From positions 1 to 64,000 of the forward strand of contig CAMCOS010000004.1 in assembly GCA_945876565.1 (NCBI GenBank): a stretch of 64,000 nt of DNA. The letters are read 5' to 3'. Below the pieces are notes generated by a model that was not told the DNA's origin, made no database searches, and worked only from the letters and a program-made list of their open reading frames with translations. How positions within the stretch are numbered: position 1 is the stretch's first letter; the number at the start of each line of letters is the position of its first letter. Both the position numbers and the translations under genes were made by a program. Shown one piece after another: positions 15,909 to 26,175 of the stretch. This DNA is from Lautropia mirabilis. GTDB taxonomy: Bacteria > Pseudomonadota > Gammaproteobacteria > Burkholderiales > Burkholderiaceae_B.

Positions 15909-15987
15909 GGCTTTCTCGAGATTTCCGGGAGGATCGACTGTCTGGGCGTTACTTGTTGCGTTTCTCAGTTGGAGAATTCTTTTGCTT

Positions 15988-17196
15988 ATGACATGGGCAG
16001 ACGTGTTGTTAGATCTGCCAGTTGATGGCGTTCTACATCAATTTTTTGAACAAGAAGGGTTGTCCGTTCCAACGGACTTTGAATGGCTTGATACAACAGC
16101 GGCCAGCCGCGCGTTGATTGAATTGGTTTTGAGCAGTTGCGATGTTGATTTGCGAAGCAGAATCTCAACTCGTCTGACGGCACTTGCTCGGCTTGATCAC
16201 GTGAAGGGACGACAGGCAATGTTCGAAATGGCTGAGACAATGCCTGAAGTTCGAGCCCAACTTGCTGCGTGCCGAAGCGAACTACACCGGGCCTTGTGGC
16301 TATCAATGGAGCAGCCAGTACTTTACGAACGTGCGGAAGCACTGTGCCAGTTCGATACGTTGGCAAACCTAGCCCAACAGTACGATCTCGGTGTTCAGGT
16401 CGTGCCAGACCTGTCGCCATGCGCGATGGCTGCGTTAGAAGAAGAAGTGTCGGGATTTTATCGGCGCAAGCAAAACGCGGGTCAAGCTTGTGTTTCGTTT
16501 ATCCACGAAAGGGAAAATAGTGTTTATTTTGTTGGGCTACGCATCAAAGATTTGAGTTCGCTTAGCCTGGAGTTTGATGGGAACAACCTGATTCGACGCG
16601 AAAGTAGTCGTTGTATCGCAATGTCTTTGGAATACTCATCGCGCACCGGGGTGGCACGTGTACTGGCTCGAGGAGATGTTGAATACCAGCAATGTCTGGT
16701 CAAGGCATTTGTTAGGCATCTGTTAAAGATTTCGCCAGAGATGCCCTGGCTACCGCCACCGACCTTGGACCTGTCAAAACTTCGGCTTGGGTTCATTGCT
16801 CCAAAGGCTGTGACTGATGGATTTACGCTGATGAGGGTCCGATCGTTCACATTCATAAGCCCCGACCACCAGTTACGTGTTGATTGCTGTGCTTTGGAAG
16901 CTGACGGACAGAGTTGTGTCACCAATCTGCTCGCTAAGAAAATGCCGGATGTGATTGAACAAGAGTGGTTGATCAGTGCCGCGCAAATTGATCTGTACTG
17001 CCCGCCGCTTATTGATGGCTACGACCATCGAGTACTTACTGTTGAGCTTACTCGTAAGGGGCGTCTTAACCTGCCTCGATTCAACAGCGTCTTGCAGGTG
17101 CAGCTTGAGGGCTATTTGCTAGAGGCCGGCGTTATGCTGCCACATCAGACGCTATGTGTTGTCGAGCAATCAGGGTTTGGTGATGTCAGCGCATGA
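15988..17196 (+). CDS. Unknown protein, first gene of a two-gene unit
   Basis: 402 residues from the ATG at 15988 (GGAG about eleven bases upstream); an earlier in-frame ATG at 15895 would overlap the divergent macro-domain gene. The protein is soluble, largely helical in the first 160 residues (LTALARLDHVKGRQAMFEMAE), then mixed. It has FIHERENSVYFVGLRIKDL and a C-terminal VLTVELTRKGRLNLPRF segment. I recognise no family or catalytic motif. It overlaps the next gene by 14 bp, so the two are surely co-transcribed and their products may act together. Confidence 0.65.
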   Translation: MTWADVLLDLPVDGVLHQFFEQEGLSVPTDFEWLDTTAASRALIELVLSSCDVDLRSRISTRLTALARLDHVKGRQAMFEMAETMPEVRAQLAACRSELHRALWLSMEQPVLYERAEALCQFDTLANLAQQYDLGVQVVPDLSPCAMAALEEEVSGFYRRKQNAGQACVSFIHERENSVYFVGLRIKDLSSLSLEFDGNNLIRRESSRCIAMSLEYSSRTGVARVLARGDVEYQQCLVKAFVRHLLKISPEMPWLPPPTLDLSKLRLGFIAPKAVTDGFTLMRVRSFTFISPDHQLRVDCCALEADGQSCVTNLLAKKMPDVIEQEWLISAAQIDLYCPPLIDGYDHRVLTVELTRKGRLNLPRFNSVLQVQLEGYLLEAGVMLPHQTLCVVEQSGFGDVSA

Positions 17197-18130
17197 GTCC
17201 TTGTCGTTAGTCTGTCGGCTCTTTGCTATCGGTGCTCTGGTGCATCAGTCTGCGCTGCCACCGCAGGAGCGTGGCGTGATTCAGTCTCTGAAATTTGCGC
17301 TCAAGCCGGTGCCAATCAGTCGCAACAGGGCTCTGTGCCCCTTTTGTCACCTAAGTCTTGGATTTGTCTGCTCCGGTGACGTCAAGCGTCAGCACTGTCG
17401 TTGTCCAGACTGCGGGTTAATTCCGATAAAGGCCGATGACCTGCTTGGTGTCTCACTTGATGAAACATGGCTAAAACGTAAGCTTCGGCTAGCCATGAAC
17501 ATCGCAAGTCATGATGGCGTGGACGAAATCGCCGACGGCATTTGGCGAATTGGAAACGCCAGGCGTGATCCAGTAGTGTTGGCCCGTAGCCTTGACCATG
17601 TGTGGCGGGATCCATCTGTTCTCGACCGGGTGCGTGTTTCTCGAGGTAAGACAACGGTAATTACACCGACCAAACGGAAAGTGGCTGCAGCGCCATTGGG
17701 CGACGAGGTTATCTGGTTACCCTTACAAGAGCGTTTCGCTATCTATGGGTCTGGGCTCTCCTTTATTGAGCCAGGTGAAAAGCAAAGTCGTGCCATCGGC
17801 CCTGCGATCCCAGTGCACGGACCATTTTCAGAGGATTTTCGTTGGGTGACCTTGCAAGAATGGCCACATGGTCCGATTCGGCTTACAAAAGGGCAGGCGG
17901 CTATTTTCAGGGCCTTGTGGTCATTTCAGGGCGTGAAAGTTGATGCGCAACGGCTAATGGCACGCGCTGGACTATCGAGTGCGAAGCCGATTGACCTATT
18001 CAAAGCAAAAGCCAAGAGTCGAAGCAATGATGATTACCAAATAGGACCATTGACCGTTTACAGGCGGCTAGTGTTTTCAGATCGGCGTGAGGGGCTTTAC
18101 TGGCTTGTACTGGACGATATACAGCATTGA
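17183..18130 (+). CDS. Unknown zinc-ribbon protein, second gene of the unit
   Basis: 315 residues from the ATG at 17183. Cys52-x2-Cys55 (CPFC) and Cys74-x2-Cys77 (CPDC) form a probable zinc ribbon. A C-terminal region (RLTKGQAAIFRALWSFQGVKVDAQRLMARAG) resembles a winged-helix segment, which would suit DNA or RNA binding. The start overlaps the preceding gene by 14 bp. No known family recognised. The pair lies divergent from the macro/DUF3223/TIGR04255 cluster, sharing the intergenic start region with it. Confidence 0.65.
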   Translation: MSAHESLSLVCRLFAIGALVHQSALPPQERGVIQSLKFALKPVPISRNRALCPFCHLSLGFVCSGDVKRQHCRCPDCGLIPIKADDLLGVSLDETWLKRKLRLAMNIASHDGVDEIADGIWRIGNARRDPVVLARSLDHVWRDPSVLDRVRVSRGKTTVITPTKRKVAAAPLGDEVIWLPLQERFAIYGSGLSFIEPGEKQSRAIGPAIPVHGPFSEDFRWVTLQEWPHGPIRLTKGQAAIFRALWSFQGVKVDAQRLMARAGLSSAKPIDLFKAKAKSRSNDDYQIGPLTVYRRLVFSDRREGLYWLVLDDIQH

Positions 18131-18420
18131 AGGGTCGTCACCGAATAGGTCGTCCGCGATATTGTGTGCCGCCCCCGTGAGGCTGCCGTTTGTGTCTGCC
18201 GCCGTAGTGTGCAATATTCTGAAAGCTCCCTCAGTTACCAACTATTTCTTTACCAGTCTAGTCGGTAGCTTGATCAATTTCATCTGACCTAATCAGGATT
18301 GGCAGATTTTAGATTGACAGCTCTTAATAGCTAGGTATAACTTAACCTTAGTGATGTTAATCGTTGTTGCAAAACCATATCCCATGGCCCGAGCACTGGC
18401 TACAGTCAAAGGCGTTCAAT
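18131..18420. other. AT-rich gene-free stretch
   Basis: About 290 bases between the zinc-ribbon gene and the next small gene. Noticeably more AT-rich than the core genome, with no open frame, hairpin terminator or repeat that I would defend. Confidence 0.5.
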
Positions 18421-18822
18421 ATGAGATCTCTCAAAATCGTTGAGACCACATTTTTCTCGAACTTTTCTGTTCTATTGTTAATTGCAGTGCTTAGTTTGCT
18501 TCCTCTATCGGCGGTAGCTAAGCTCATCAGCTATGACGATGTTGATTGGGAGACGTGTGGACCTAACGGTATATCCAATAGGGCTCGATTGATCTGGGAT
18601 GAGAGAGACTTTTGGGTGTCTCAATATGTTGGAATAAAGATGATTATTGAAGACAACAGAAATTACGTTGGAGGCGATATCAGTTCTTACTGCTCATCCA
18701 CTACCAATAATGAACAAAGTAGACGGGAATGTATTCTGGTTTGGCAAAATCACTTTAAGAATTTTTCACGTTGCGCTCAATATGCGCGGCAAATGTGTCA
18801 ATTGCATGGTGCTTGTCGTTGA
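18421..18822 (+). CDS. Small secreted cysteine-containing protein
   Basis: 133 residues from the ATG at 18421. The N-terminus is a signal peptide: basic MRSLK, hydrophobic FSVLLLIAVLSLLPLSAVA and a likely cleavage after AVA (about residue 32). The mature part is about 100 residues with six cysteines, including WETCGPNG, SSYCSS, RRECILVW and a C-terminal RCAQYARQMCQLHGACR, suggesting disulfide bonds in the periplasm or outside. No family recognised. The base composition is AT-richer than its neighbours, consistent with transfer. Confidence 0.55.
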   Translation: MRSLKIVETTFFSNFSVLLLIAVLSLLPLSAVAKLISYDDVDWETCGPNGISNRARLIWDERDFWVSQYVGIKMIIEDNRNYVGGDISSYCSSTTNNEQSRRECILVWQNHFKNFSRCAQYARQMCQLHGACR

Positions 18823-18979
18823 GCCTGGTGTTGGTGTACTCCCATTACTTTGCTTCAAATGCTGTCTTCGACGATGTTCTTCACGCCACGAAATGGGTGA
18901 TGAAGCATGTCCAGCTCTAACGGTAATCCTGAGGCATCCGTTTGGTTGAGAGCTTTGGCGTGACTGACCTGAGATTTCT

Positions 18980-19420
18980 ATGAATATTGCACAGTTTCTA
19001 AAGTTAAGAGGTTCAGCTCCATCTAGACTCGAGGAGGCGGCTTATGAAGTTATTGCCTCGGAGTTGGCGTCCAATTACGTAAAGCCAGGGTTATGGACAA
19101 AGGCGTTGGCAGATGCAGTTTGGGATGAGGCTCGAGCCAAGACTTTGTATGTCAAGATGCGTCATGAGCAATTATTGTCTGAGGTAAATCCTAGCGCAAC
19201 TGGCGGTTCGGCTGTTGAGCTTCAAGACCCCTATGAGGAGGCTCGGGAATTCGGGCTTACCCAAGATGATATCGACTACCTCGGTAAGCCGATAAAAGCT
19301 ATTCGATACTTGAGCAAGTACGATAAATCGGAGAATGATGTATCACGCGCAATCACGAAGAGAAAGTTAACATCGGTACTCAAAAATGGGGTTCTCTGGG
19401 TCTCAGACAAACCGTTTTGA
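18980..19420 (+). CDS. Hypothetical protein
   Basis: 146 residues, soluble and charged, with helical segments (SRLEEAAYEVIASELAS, LADAVWDEARAKTLYVKM) and a basic tail. FGLTQDDIDYLGKPIKAIRYL is a well-formed amphipathic stretch. No known family recognised and no strong ribosome site. Its length and coding-like composition argue that it is real. Confidence 0.5.
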   Translation: MNIAQFLKLRGSAPSRLEEAAYEVIASELASNYVKPGLWTKALADAVWDEARAKTLYVKMRHEQLLSEVNPSATGGSAVELQDPYEEAREFGLTQDDIDYLGKPIKAIRYLSKYDKSENDVSRAITKRKLTSVLKNGVLWVSDKPF

Positions 19421-19439
19421 TAAAGCATAGTCAAGCGTT

Positions 19440-19784
19440 ATGTCTAGAATTGTCTCATTTGCTCTCTACATGTGCGTGCGATGCAGGCAGATCCATTTAA
19501 GGCCTGTTCACGGCTCAATCTCAACATATCAACCAACTGACCTTTGCGCAGACAAGCAGTCCGGCAAGACATGCGTGGCGTGCCATTTCAAACAGTCCAT
19601 AGAGTGTTATTTGCTAGTAGGTACTTATCGATCGGGCTCGGTAAAAATAGAATGGCTGTATCCAGTCATCGATGAGTCACAGGGTGCTAAGCAATCATCG
19701 CTTTTGTTCAACCTGTTGAATATTTTTGCCTCGGCAAAGAGGGTGCCATCACCAATTGCAAGTTATCCATTTTTTGAGGATTGA
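19440..19784 (+). CDS. Small possible zinc-binding protein
   Basis: 114 residues with two CxxC pairs (CVRC near residue 12 and CVAC near residue 45), spaced like a small zinc ribbon. It starts 19 bases after the previous stop, so the two may be co-transcribed. No family is recognised. Could be a spurious frame, but the paired cysteines and spacing favour a gene. Confidence 0.4.
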   Translation: MSRIVSFALYMCVRCRQIHLRPVHGSISTYQPTDLCADKQSGKTCVACHFKQSIECYLLVGTYRSGSVKIEWLYPVIDESQGAKQSSLLFNLLNIFASAKRVPSPIASYPFFED

Positions 19785-19931
19785 TCGTGGCATCTCCTGG
19801 GTTCGTTGGTCCATCAACGATCGGCTGGGAATGTCTCACTGCAGATCTTTGCGCTTGAGCTATCTGGATGGTATGCAAGAGCGAGGTCAGACTGATATCG
19901 TCGACACACGTGTAACTAACTGATAATGAAG

Positions 19932-20124
19932 GCGTTTTACGTGTGTCGACTTAAACTATTCTTTAGAACTTTTTTGAGAACAGAGAGCAAAATCTAACGA
20001 CAAACTGGCCGAATTGCCAAATTGCACGCACTTGTCAACACAAGCAGAATCTCCGGGAGCCCCGCGCCAATTGCGGGTCCGCAAAAACAAAACGCCCAAC
20101 CGAGAACGGTTGGGCGCGAAACCT

Positions 20125-20131
<7 letters not shown>
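19932..20131. repeat. Direct repeat C, tRNA-proximal island boundary
   Basis: The tRNA-adjacent copy of the ~200-bp repeat, aligned gap-free to 2172-2371 with about 21 differences. It carries the tRNA-Phe terminator and the last seven bases of the tRNA gene. Bases 19785-19931, upstream of it, show no gene. Confidence 0.85.
20082..20116 (-). terminator. Rho-independent terminator of tRNA-Phe
   Basis: A perfect 10-bp stem (CGCCCAACCG with CGGTTGGGCG, loop AGAA at 20103-20106) followed on the minus strand by TTTTGTTTTTGC. It lies just after the tRNA-Phe 3' end and is duplicated in repeats A and B. Confidence 0.85.
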
Positions 20132-20200
<69 letters not shown>

Positions 20201-20436
20201 AAGGAACGCGAAATGATACACCAAATTGTGTCTTTTGGCTTTTCTCGGTGTGGCTGATAGATTGGGGGCGAGTGGCTTGGCGATGCATTTGCGCGTCTAA
20301 GCCGCGATTGTCCGTTTGATTCATATCAATGGCTCGGTCAATACTGCCCGGATCACGTGTGTCTAATGTGGCGCCTAGCCCAATCGGGTCCTATAATCCG
20401 ATTGATCCCGATCAATTATTAGTGGCACTGCTTGAC

Positions 20437-21711
20437 ATGTCTGCCGGTGTTTACACGCTTGGTTTGAACCACGTCTGCGCCCCTGTGGCGTTGCGTGAGC
20501 GCGTGTCTTTGTCCGATGATCTCGTCAAGCCTGCGCTAGAGTCTTTGAAGGCAGCATTTGGTGGGTCGGTGCGAGAGGTGGCCGTGCTGTCTACTTGTAA
20601 TCGCACGGAACTATACTGCGCGGCCGATCGGCATGTAGCGCAAAGTCTGCCAAAGTGGCTAGCCGACTTCCGTCAGCTAGATCACTCATCATTGGCACCC
20701 CATCTTTACCTGCATGATCAGGACCGGGCTGTGCGACACGCGTTCCGAGTCGCGAGTGGCCTTGATTCCATGGTGTTGGGTGAGCCCCAGATCCTGGGTC
20801 AAATGAAAGGTGCGGTGCGCACGGCTGAAGAAGCCGGTGCCTTGGGTACGCTGTTGCATCAACTCTTTCAGCGCACGTTCTCGGTGGCCAAAGAGGTTCG
20901 CACTACCACGGCTATCGGTGAGCAGTCGGTGTCCTTGGCCGCTGCGGCGGTGCGTCTGGCCGAGCGTGTGTTCGGCAATCTGTCTCAGACCAAGGTGCTG
21001 TTTATTGGTGCAGGCGAGATGATTGAGCTTTGCGCTACACACTTTGCCGCCAAGCAGCCGCAACTGATGACAGTGGCCAATCGCACCCTTGAGCGGGCTG
21101 ATGTGTTGGCAAGGCGATTTGATGCGTCATCCATGCGTTTGGCTGACTTGTCAGACCGACTCGCTGAGTTCGATGTGGTGGTGTCCTGTACGGCCAGTAC
21201 CTTGCCTATATTAGGCCTTGGCTTAGTAGAACGCGCGACACGCAAGCGTCGTCGCCTCCCCATGGTCATGGTTGACCTAGCGGTACCACGCGACATCGAA
21301 CCCGAAGTGGGTCGTCTTGACGATATTTATCTGTACTCAGTTGACGACCTTGGTGCCGTAGTGCAGTCCGGTGCTCAAGCGCGTCAGGCGGCGGTGGTTC
21401 AGGCAGAAGCGATAATCGATTCCCGTGTCCGCAGTTTTATGCATTGGTTACAGTTGCGCTCAACCGTGCCAATCATCCAAGGCTTGCAGGCCGGCGCACA
21501 AGCATTACAGGCCCATGAGCTTGAGCGTGCCAGGCGCGCTTTGGCCAAGGGTGAGTCTGCCGAGGCGGTGATGGAGCAACTCGCGCACTCACTGACCCAG
21601 AAATATCTCCACGGCACACTGGCTGCCATTCACCAAAGTGAGGAGGCCGAGCGTCAGCAGCTGCTTGGCTGGTTGCCTCGTCTTTTTCCGTCACGCGACA
21701 CCCGCCGTTAG
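20437..21711 (+). CDS. hemA: Glutamyl-tRNA reductase
   Basis: Reduces glutamyl-tRNA(Glu) with NADPH to glutamate-1-semialdehyde, the first step of the C5 route to tetrapyrroles. 424 residues from the ATG at 20437 (the open frame extends upstream to 20329 but lacks family similarity there). Catalytic Cys54 sits in [24 protein letters not shown] is the glutamyl-binding signature, and [13 protein letters not shown] starts the NADPH-binding domain. The C-terminal helical dimerisation region ends in [10 protein letters not shown]. Length is normal. It starts the hemA-prfA-prmC-grxD-ubiX run. Confidence 0.95.
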   Translation: MSAGVYTLGLNHVCAPVALRERVSLSDDLVKPALESLKAAFGGSVREVAVLSTCNRTELYCAADRHVAQSLPKWLADFRQLDHSSLAPHLYLHDQDRAVRHAFRVASGLDSMVLGEPQILGQMKGAVRTAEEAGALGTLLHQLFQRTFSVAKEVRTTTAIGEQSVSLAAAAVRLAERVFGNLSQTKVLFIGAGEMIELCATHFAAKQPQLMTVANRTLERADVLARRFDASSMRLADLSDRLAEFDVVVSCTASTLPILGLGLVERATRKRRRLPMVMVDLAVPRDIEPEVGRLDDIYLYSVDDLGAVVQSGAQARQAAVVQAEAIIDSRVRSFMHWLQLRSTVPIIQGLQAGAQALQAHELERARRALAKGESAEAVMEQLAHSLTQKYLHGTLAAIHQSEEAERQQLLGWLPRLFPSRDTRR

Positions 21712-21817
21712 CGAGGCTCACTGTTTTTTGCAGTGTCTGGCCAGATAGGCCTGATGCAGCGAATATGTCTTCGTGCGGTTTTTTCCGGTCATCGTTTGTC
21801 TTAGGTTCGTTATCCCC

Positions 21818-22900
21818 ATGAAACCATCCATGCGTTCCCGCCTTGAACAGCTTGTCAACCGTCTTCAGGAGGTTGATGCGCTGTTGTCTGAACCCGAGAC
21901 TGGCCAGGACATGAAGCGTTTCAGGGCTTTGTCGCGCGAGCGGGCAGAAGTTGAGCCCGTGGCCAACGCATTCACGCAGTTTGTTCAGGCCGAGGACGGC
22001 TATCAGCAGGCCAAAGAGCTCATGGGCGATCCAGACATGAAGGAAATGGCAATTGAGGAAATGCAGCAATGTAAGGAGCGCATTCAAGCGCTCGAAGATG
22101 AGCTACAGATCCTGCTACTGCCCAAAGACCCAGATGACTCTCGTAGCGTGTTTTTAGAAATTCGGGCAGGCACCGGTGGCGATGAGAGCGCTTTGTTCTG
22201 TGGTGATCTTTTGCGCATGTACACCCGCTATGCCGAGCAAAAGGGTTGGAAAGTGGAGCTGATGTCCGAGAGCCCTGCTGAGCTTGGTGGCTATAAGGAG
22301 GTGATCGTTCGTATCGAGGGTGAGGGTGTGTATGGGCAACTTAAGTTCGAGTCTGGGGCACACCGAGTGCAGCGGGTGCCTGAAACTGAATCCCAAGGGC
22401 GCATTCACACGTCCGCTTGTACCGTGGCGGTCATGCCAGAAGCTGACGCTCAGACCGAAATCAACATCAATCCCTCAGACCTGCGTATTGATACCTTCAG
22501 AGCCAGCGGTGCCGGTGGACAGCACATCAACAAAACAGACTCGGCAGTGCGTATCACGCACTTGCCGTCTGGCCTGGTCGTGGAGTGTCAGGATGATCGT
22601 TCGCAGCACCGTAATCGCGATAAGGCCATGCAAGTGCTCGCCGCACGCTTAAAGGACCAGCAGTTGCGTGAACAACAAAGCAAGGAGGCTGCTGAGCGTA
22701 AAACGTTGGTGGGCTCGGGTGACCGATCAGAGCGCATCCGCACCTACAATTTTCCGCAAGGGCGCATGACCGATCACCGTATTAATCTCACGCTCTATAA
22801 ATTGCTGGCGATCATGGAGGGTGATTTGGACGAACTCACGGGCGCACTGATTGCAGAGCACCAGGCTAACCAGCTGGCTGCGCTAGCCGATGTCGTCTGA
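21818..22900 (+). CDS. prfA: Peptide chain release factor 1
   Basis: Recognises UAA and UAG stop codons and triggers peptidyl-tRNA hydrolysis. 360 residues from the ATG at 21818, the same length as E. coli RF1. The GGQ motif is at residues 233-235 ([17 protein letters not shown]), and the stop-codon-reading PxT motif appears as P188-E-T190 in [15 protein letters not shown]. PrmC, encoded next with an 11-bp overlap, methylates the GGQ glutamine. The hemA-prfA-prmC order is conserved in many proteobacteria. Confidence 0.96.
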   Translation: MKPSMRSRLEQLVNRLQEVDALLSEPETGQDMKRFRALSRERAEVEPVANAFTQFVQAEDGYQQAKELMGDPDMKEMAIEEMQQCKERIQALEDELQILLLPKDPDDSRSVFLEIRAGTGGDESALFCGDLLRMYTRYAEQKGWKVELMSESPAELGGYKEVIVRIEGEGVYGQLKFESGAHRVQRVPETESQGRIHTSACTVAVMPEADAQTEININPSDLRIDTFRASGAGGQHINKTDSAVRITHLPSGLVVECQDDRSQHRNRDKAMQVLAARLKDQQLREQQSKEAAERKTLVGSGDRSERIRTYNFPQGRMTDHRINLTLYKLLAIMEGDLDELTGALIAEHQANQLAALADVV

Positions 22901-23744
22901 ACTGCCTAACGGTAAAACAGTCAAAGACTGCTTAGTGTTGGGGGTGAGCGATGCCGGCTTGCCACGTCTTGAAGTACAGATGCTGCTCGCCTATGTGCTC
23001 GGCCAGTCCCGCGTGTGGTTAATTGCGCATGACGATCATGAACTGGTCCAAGCAGAGTTTGAGCGCTTTCAAACGATTTGCCAGCGGCGTCTTGCGGGTG
23101 AACCCATGGCCTATCTGGTTGGCCAACGGGAGTTCATGGGCTTGACCTTTGAGGTCAATGCGTCAGTGCTCATTCCCCGGCCCGAAACGGAGTTACTGGT
23201 GGAGACAGCATTAGCTCGTGTCTCTGGTGTTGCCGCACCCCGAGTGCTCGATCTTGGCACCGGCAGCGGTGCGATCGCGCTATCCATGGCGCACGCGCGG
23301 CCAGATGCCAAGGTCTGGGCAACTGACATCAGCGCGCAAGCGCTTGAGCTCGCGCAGCGTAATGCGGTCAGCCAAGGTGCTGAAGTCCAGTTTATGCAGG
23401 GATCTTGGTTCGATGCCTTGCACGGGGTATACCTCCGGTTTGACCTGATCGTGTCAAATCCACCCTATATTGCCGCGGGTGACCCCCATTTGAGTCAGGG
23501 TGACTTGCGGTTTGAACCTAGGGGGGCGTTGACCGATGAGTCTGACGGCCTAATGGCATATCGAATGATTCTGTCCCGGGCGAGCGAGTTTCTGGCTTTG
23601 GGTGGATCTCTTTGTTTGGAGCATGGGTTTGACCAAGGTGCGGCGGTTGCTGATTTATTGCGTCAGGCTGGTTTTTTGGACGTAAAAACCATAGAAGATC
23701 TCGCTGGCCACCCACGGGTGACCACGGGTTCCTATAATAGATGA
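22890..23744 (+). CDS. prmC: Release factor glutamine methyltransferase
   Basis: Uses S-adenosylmethionine to methylate the glutamine of the GGQ motif of RF1 and RF2. 284 residues. SAM-binding DLGTGSG at 121-127 and the catalytic NPPY at 190-193 are both present; [24 protein letters not shown] precedes the Rossmann fold. It overlaps prfA by 11 bp, so the enzyme is co-produced with its substrate. Intact and of normal length. Confidence 0.95.
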   Translation: MSSELPNGKTVKDCLVLGVSDAGLPRLEVQMLLAYVLGQSRVWLIAHDDHELVQAEFERFQTICQRRLAGEPMAYLVGQREFMGLTFEVNASVLIPRPETELLVETALARVSGVAAPRVLDLGTGSGAIALSMAHARPDAKVWATDISAQALELAQRNAVSQGAEVQFMQGSWFDALHGVYLRFDLIVSNPPYIAAGDPHLSQGDLRFEPRGALTDESDGLMAYRMILSRASEFLALGGSLCLEHGFDQGAAVADLLRQAGFLDVKTIEDLAGHPRVTTGSYNR

Positions 23745-23810
23745 CAATTGCAAGAGTGTGACCTTGCGATAAACCCCGTTTCATTTAACCGAGTTCAAGG
23801 AAATCGAGCC

Positions 23811-24137
23811 ATGTCAGATGCTCAAACCTTTATCAAGGAAACCGTAGAGAACAACCCGGTTGTGTTGTTCATGAAAGGCACCGCCCAGTTTCCGCAGTGC
23901 GGCTTTTCTGGTCGTGCGATCCAGATCCTTCGCGACAGCGGCGTGACAAAACTGGTGACCGTTAACGTACTGGAGGATGACGAGGTTCGCCAAGGCATCA
24001 AGAACTTCTCACAGTGGCCCACCATTCCGCAGCTTTATGTCAAAGGTGAGTTCATCGGTGGCTCTGACATCATGGGTGAAATGGACCAAAGCGGCGAACT
24101 CAAAAAGCTGCTTGAGGATTCAGGCGCTACGTCGTGA
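23811..24137 (+). CDS. grxD: Monothiol glutaredoxin, Grx4 type
   Basis: 108 residues from the ATG at 23811. The monothiol CGFS motif (Cys30 in PQCGFSGRA), WPTIPQLYV with the cis-proline, and [11 protein letters not shown] are the glutathione and iron-sulfur cluster binding features of GrxD. Such proteins carry [2Fe-2S] clusters with glutathione and BolA partners. The gene follows prmC by about 66 bp and overlaps ubiX. Confidence 0.94.
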   Translation: MSDAQTFIKETVENNPVVLFMKGTAQFPQCGFSGRAIQILRDSGVTKLVTVNVLEDDEVRQGIKNFSQWPTIPQLYVKGEFIGGSDIMGEMDQSGELKKLLEDSGATS

Positions 24138-24721
24138 GCGCAAAGCGCAGGCTGGTGGTTGGCGTCACCGGCGCCACGGGCTCGGCGTATGCCATTCGCC
24201 TGTTGGAAATGGTGCGTGCCGTTGAAGATGTTGAGACCCACCTCGTGGTCTCTGCGTCAGGCGTGCTCAACGTGAGTCATGAGTTGGGACTGAGCCGCCA
24301 GCAAATTCATGGGCTCGCCGACCGTGTCTACAACATCCGTGATGTGGGTGCAACTTTGGCCAGTGGTGCGTTTTCAACCACGGGCATGATTGTGGTGCCG
24401 TGCTCCATGCGAACACTGGCAGCAGTCGCTATGGGCCTGTCCGACAATTTGATTACCCGGGCTGCGGACGTGACGCTTAAGGAACGTCGCCGGTTGGTGA
24501 TGGTGGTGCGTGAAACGCCATTTAACTTGGCTCATCTGCGCAACATGACAGCGGTCACCGAAATGGGCGGCATCGTTTTTCCGCCGTTGCCCGCTTTCTA
24601 CCATTTACCCAAATCGATTGATGAGCTCGTGGACCATTCGGTTGCACGCATGCTTGAGTTGGTCGGTATTGAAGTCCCTGGCCCTCGTTGGGAAGGCATG
24701 AAATCCGAGACAAACACCTAG
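24134..24721 (+). CDS. ubiX: Flavin prenyltransferase UbiX
   Basis: Attaches a dimethylallyl group to FMN to make the cofactor of UbiD decarboxylases used in ubiquinone synthesis. 195 residues from a GTG overlapping the grxD stop by four bases. [17 protein letters not shown] near the N-terminus binds [45 protein letters not shown] is the strongly conserved core. Coupled to grxD by the overlap. Normal length. Confidence 0.94.
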   Translation: MSAKRRLVVGVTGATGSAYAIRLLEMVRAVEDVETHLVVSASGVLNVSHELGLSRQQIHGLADRVYNIRDVGATLASGAFSTTGMIVVPCSMRTLAAVAMGLSDNLITRAADVTLKERRRLVMVVRETPFNLAHLRNMTAVTEMGGIVFPPLPAFYHLPKSIDELVDHSVARMLELVGIEVPGPRWEGMKSETNT

Positions 24722-24763
24722 TCTATGAGCTAGGTAGTTCGTATCTCTCTATCCGCTATCTGT

Positions 24764-25672
24764 TTATTCGTCGAACTGAACAATGCTCGGTGGGGCAACC
24801 GGCAGCGACTCGGTATCAAAGGCGAGATCACCGTCGGGATTGGCCTCGCCGTTTGGCCGCAGATTGGCAAAGTTAAATAAATCGCGGTCCATCAGGTGCG
24901 ACGGCACAACCGTGGCTAGTGCCTTAAAGGTATTCCAGACCCTTTGCGGGTGCTGACGTTCCCACGTTTTAAGCATCTCGCCGACTTCACGACGCTTGAG
25001 GTTCTCTTGCGAGCCGCAAAGGTTGCAGGGGATGATCGGGAATTGTTTGACTTCGGCGTACTTGATGAGGTCGGCCTCGGTGACATAGGCCAGTGGACGA
25101 ATCACGGTGTGGCGGCCATCGTCTGAGACGAGCTTGGGTGGCATCGCTTTTAAGCGCGCTGCATAAAACAGGTTGAGAAAGAATGTCGCAAGAATGTCAT
25201 CCCGATGATGGCCGAGCGCGATTTTGGTGGCACCTAGTTCGCTCGCGACTCGATAGAGCACACCGCGGCGCAGCCTTGAGCAAAGCGAACAAGTTGTTTT
25301 GCCTTCGGGGATCAAGCGTTTGACGATCGAATAGGTGTCTTGCTCTTCAATGTGAAATGCCACGCCAAGCGCTGACAGGTAGTTTGGCAGCACCTCCTCA
25401 GGAAACCCCGGCTGTTTCTGATCAAGGTTGACCGCAATCACATCAAAAGAAACGGGGGCACGCTGTTTGAGTGTTAGCAACAGATCAAGCAGGCCATATG
25501 AGTCCTTGCCGCCAGAAACACACACCATCACTTTGTCGCCATCTTCGATCATGCCGTAGTCGGCGATGGCCTTGCCGGTCTCGCGTAACAAGCGCTTTTG
25601 CAGCTTGTTGGCGTTGACCTGCGACTTGCTCGCTGGTGGGCGATGAATTTCGATGGTTTGAACCGTTGTCAT
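24764..25672 (-). CDS. ttcA: tRNA 2-thiocytidine biosynthesis protein TtcA
   Basis: Thiolates C32 of certain tRNAs with ATP activation. 302 residues. PP-loop SGGKDS at 53-58, CSLC (Cys128, Cys131) and CNLC (Cys216, Cys219), which hold a 4Fe-4S cluster in this family, and [14 protein letters not shown] are visible. It lies just upstream of folB on the same strand (28 bp gap) and converges on ubiX. Intact. Confidence 0.94.
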   Translation of the reverse strand: MTTVQTIEIHRPPASKSQVNANKLQKRLLRETGKAIADYGMIEDGDKVMVCVSGGKDSYGLLDLLLTLKQRAPVSFDVIAVNLDQKQPGFPEEVLPNYLSALGVAFHIEEQDTYSIVKRLIPEGKTTCSLCSRLRRGVLYRVASELGATKIALGHHRDDILATFFLNLFYAARLKAMPPKLVSDDGRHTVIRPLAYVTEADLIKYAEVKQFPIIPCNLCGSQENLKRREVGEMLKTWERQHPQRVWNTFKALATVVPSHLMDRDLFNFANLRPNGEANPDGDLAFDTESLPVAPPSIVQFDE

Positions 25673-25699
25673 GTCAAGTTCAGAGGTGGTTTTTGCGCG

Positions 25700-26065
25700 T
25701 TAGCCGCTGCGCTGTTTGCTGACTTCGATGGCCACGCCAGCCGAATCTGTAAAAGCCGCGGGTTTGGTGATGCGAACTCTGACCTCGCGTGTTTCGGCAA
25801 AGGTGTTGAGCAAGCGATTGGCAACATTGTCCGTCAGCGTCTCGAGCAAATTGACATGGCCAGCGGTGCATTCTTTGACGATCGACTGATGCAAGGTGCG
25901 GTAATCCAGAACACTGCCGATGTCGGCATCGTCAACCGGCTGATTCACATCGACCTCGATTTCGGCGTCAACGTGGATCGGCTGGGTGGCGATGCGCTCG
26001 TGTTCGAGAATGCCAATGCTGGCATCGAGCGCAATACGCGAGAAAATGATTCGTCTGGTAGGCAT
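25700..26065 (-). CDS. folB: Dihydroneopterin aldolase
   Basis: Cleaves 7,8-dihydroneopterin to 6-hydroxymethyl-dihydropterin plus glycolaldehyde in folate synthesis. 121 residues: IGILEHERIATQPIHVDAEIEVD at the N-terminus, VLDYRTLHQSI and NLLETLTDNVANRLL (the active-site helix with its Glu) and the closing VRVRITKP motif. It precedes ttcA on the same strand and is probably co-transcribed with it. Confidence 0.9.
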   Translation of the reverse strand: MPTRRIIFSRIALDASIGILEHERIATQPIHVDAEIEVDVNQPVDDADIGSVLDYRTLHQSIVKECTAGHVNLLETLTDNVANRLLNTFAETREVRVRITKPAAFTDSAGVAIEVSKQRSG

Positions 26066-26175
26066 GGTGTTTCATTAGGATTAACCAAGGCTCGATTGTA
26101 GGACACGTGGCTGCGGGCTTTGGGCCAAATTATGTCTGCCCTCGTACAATGTCCCAACCTAAGTGGGGTGAAGTC

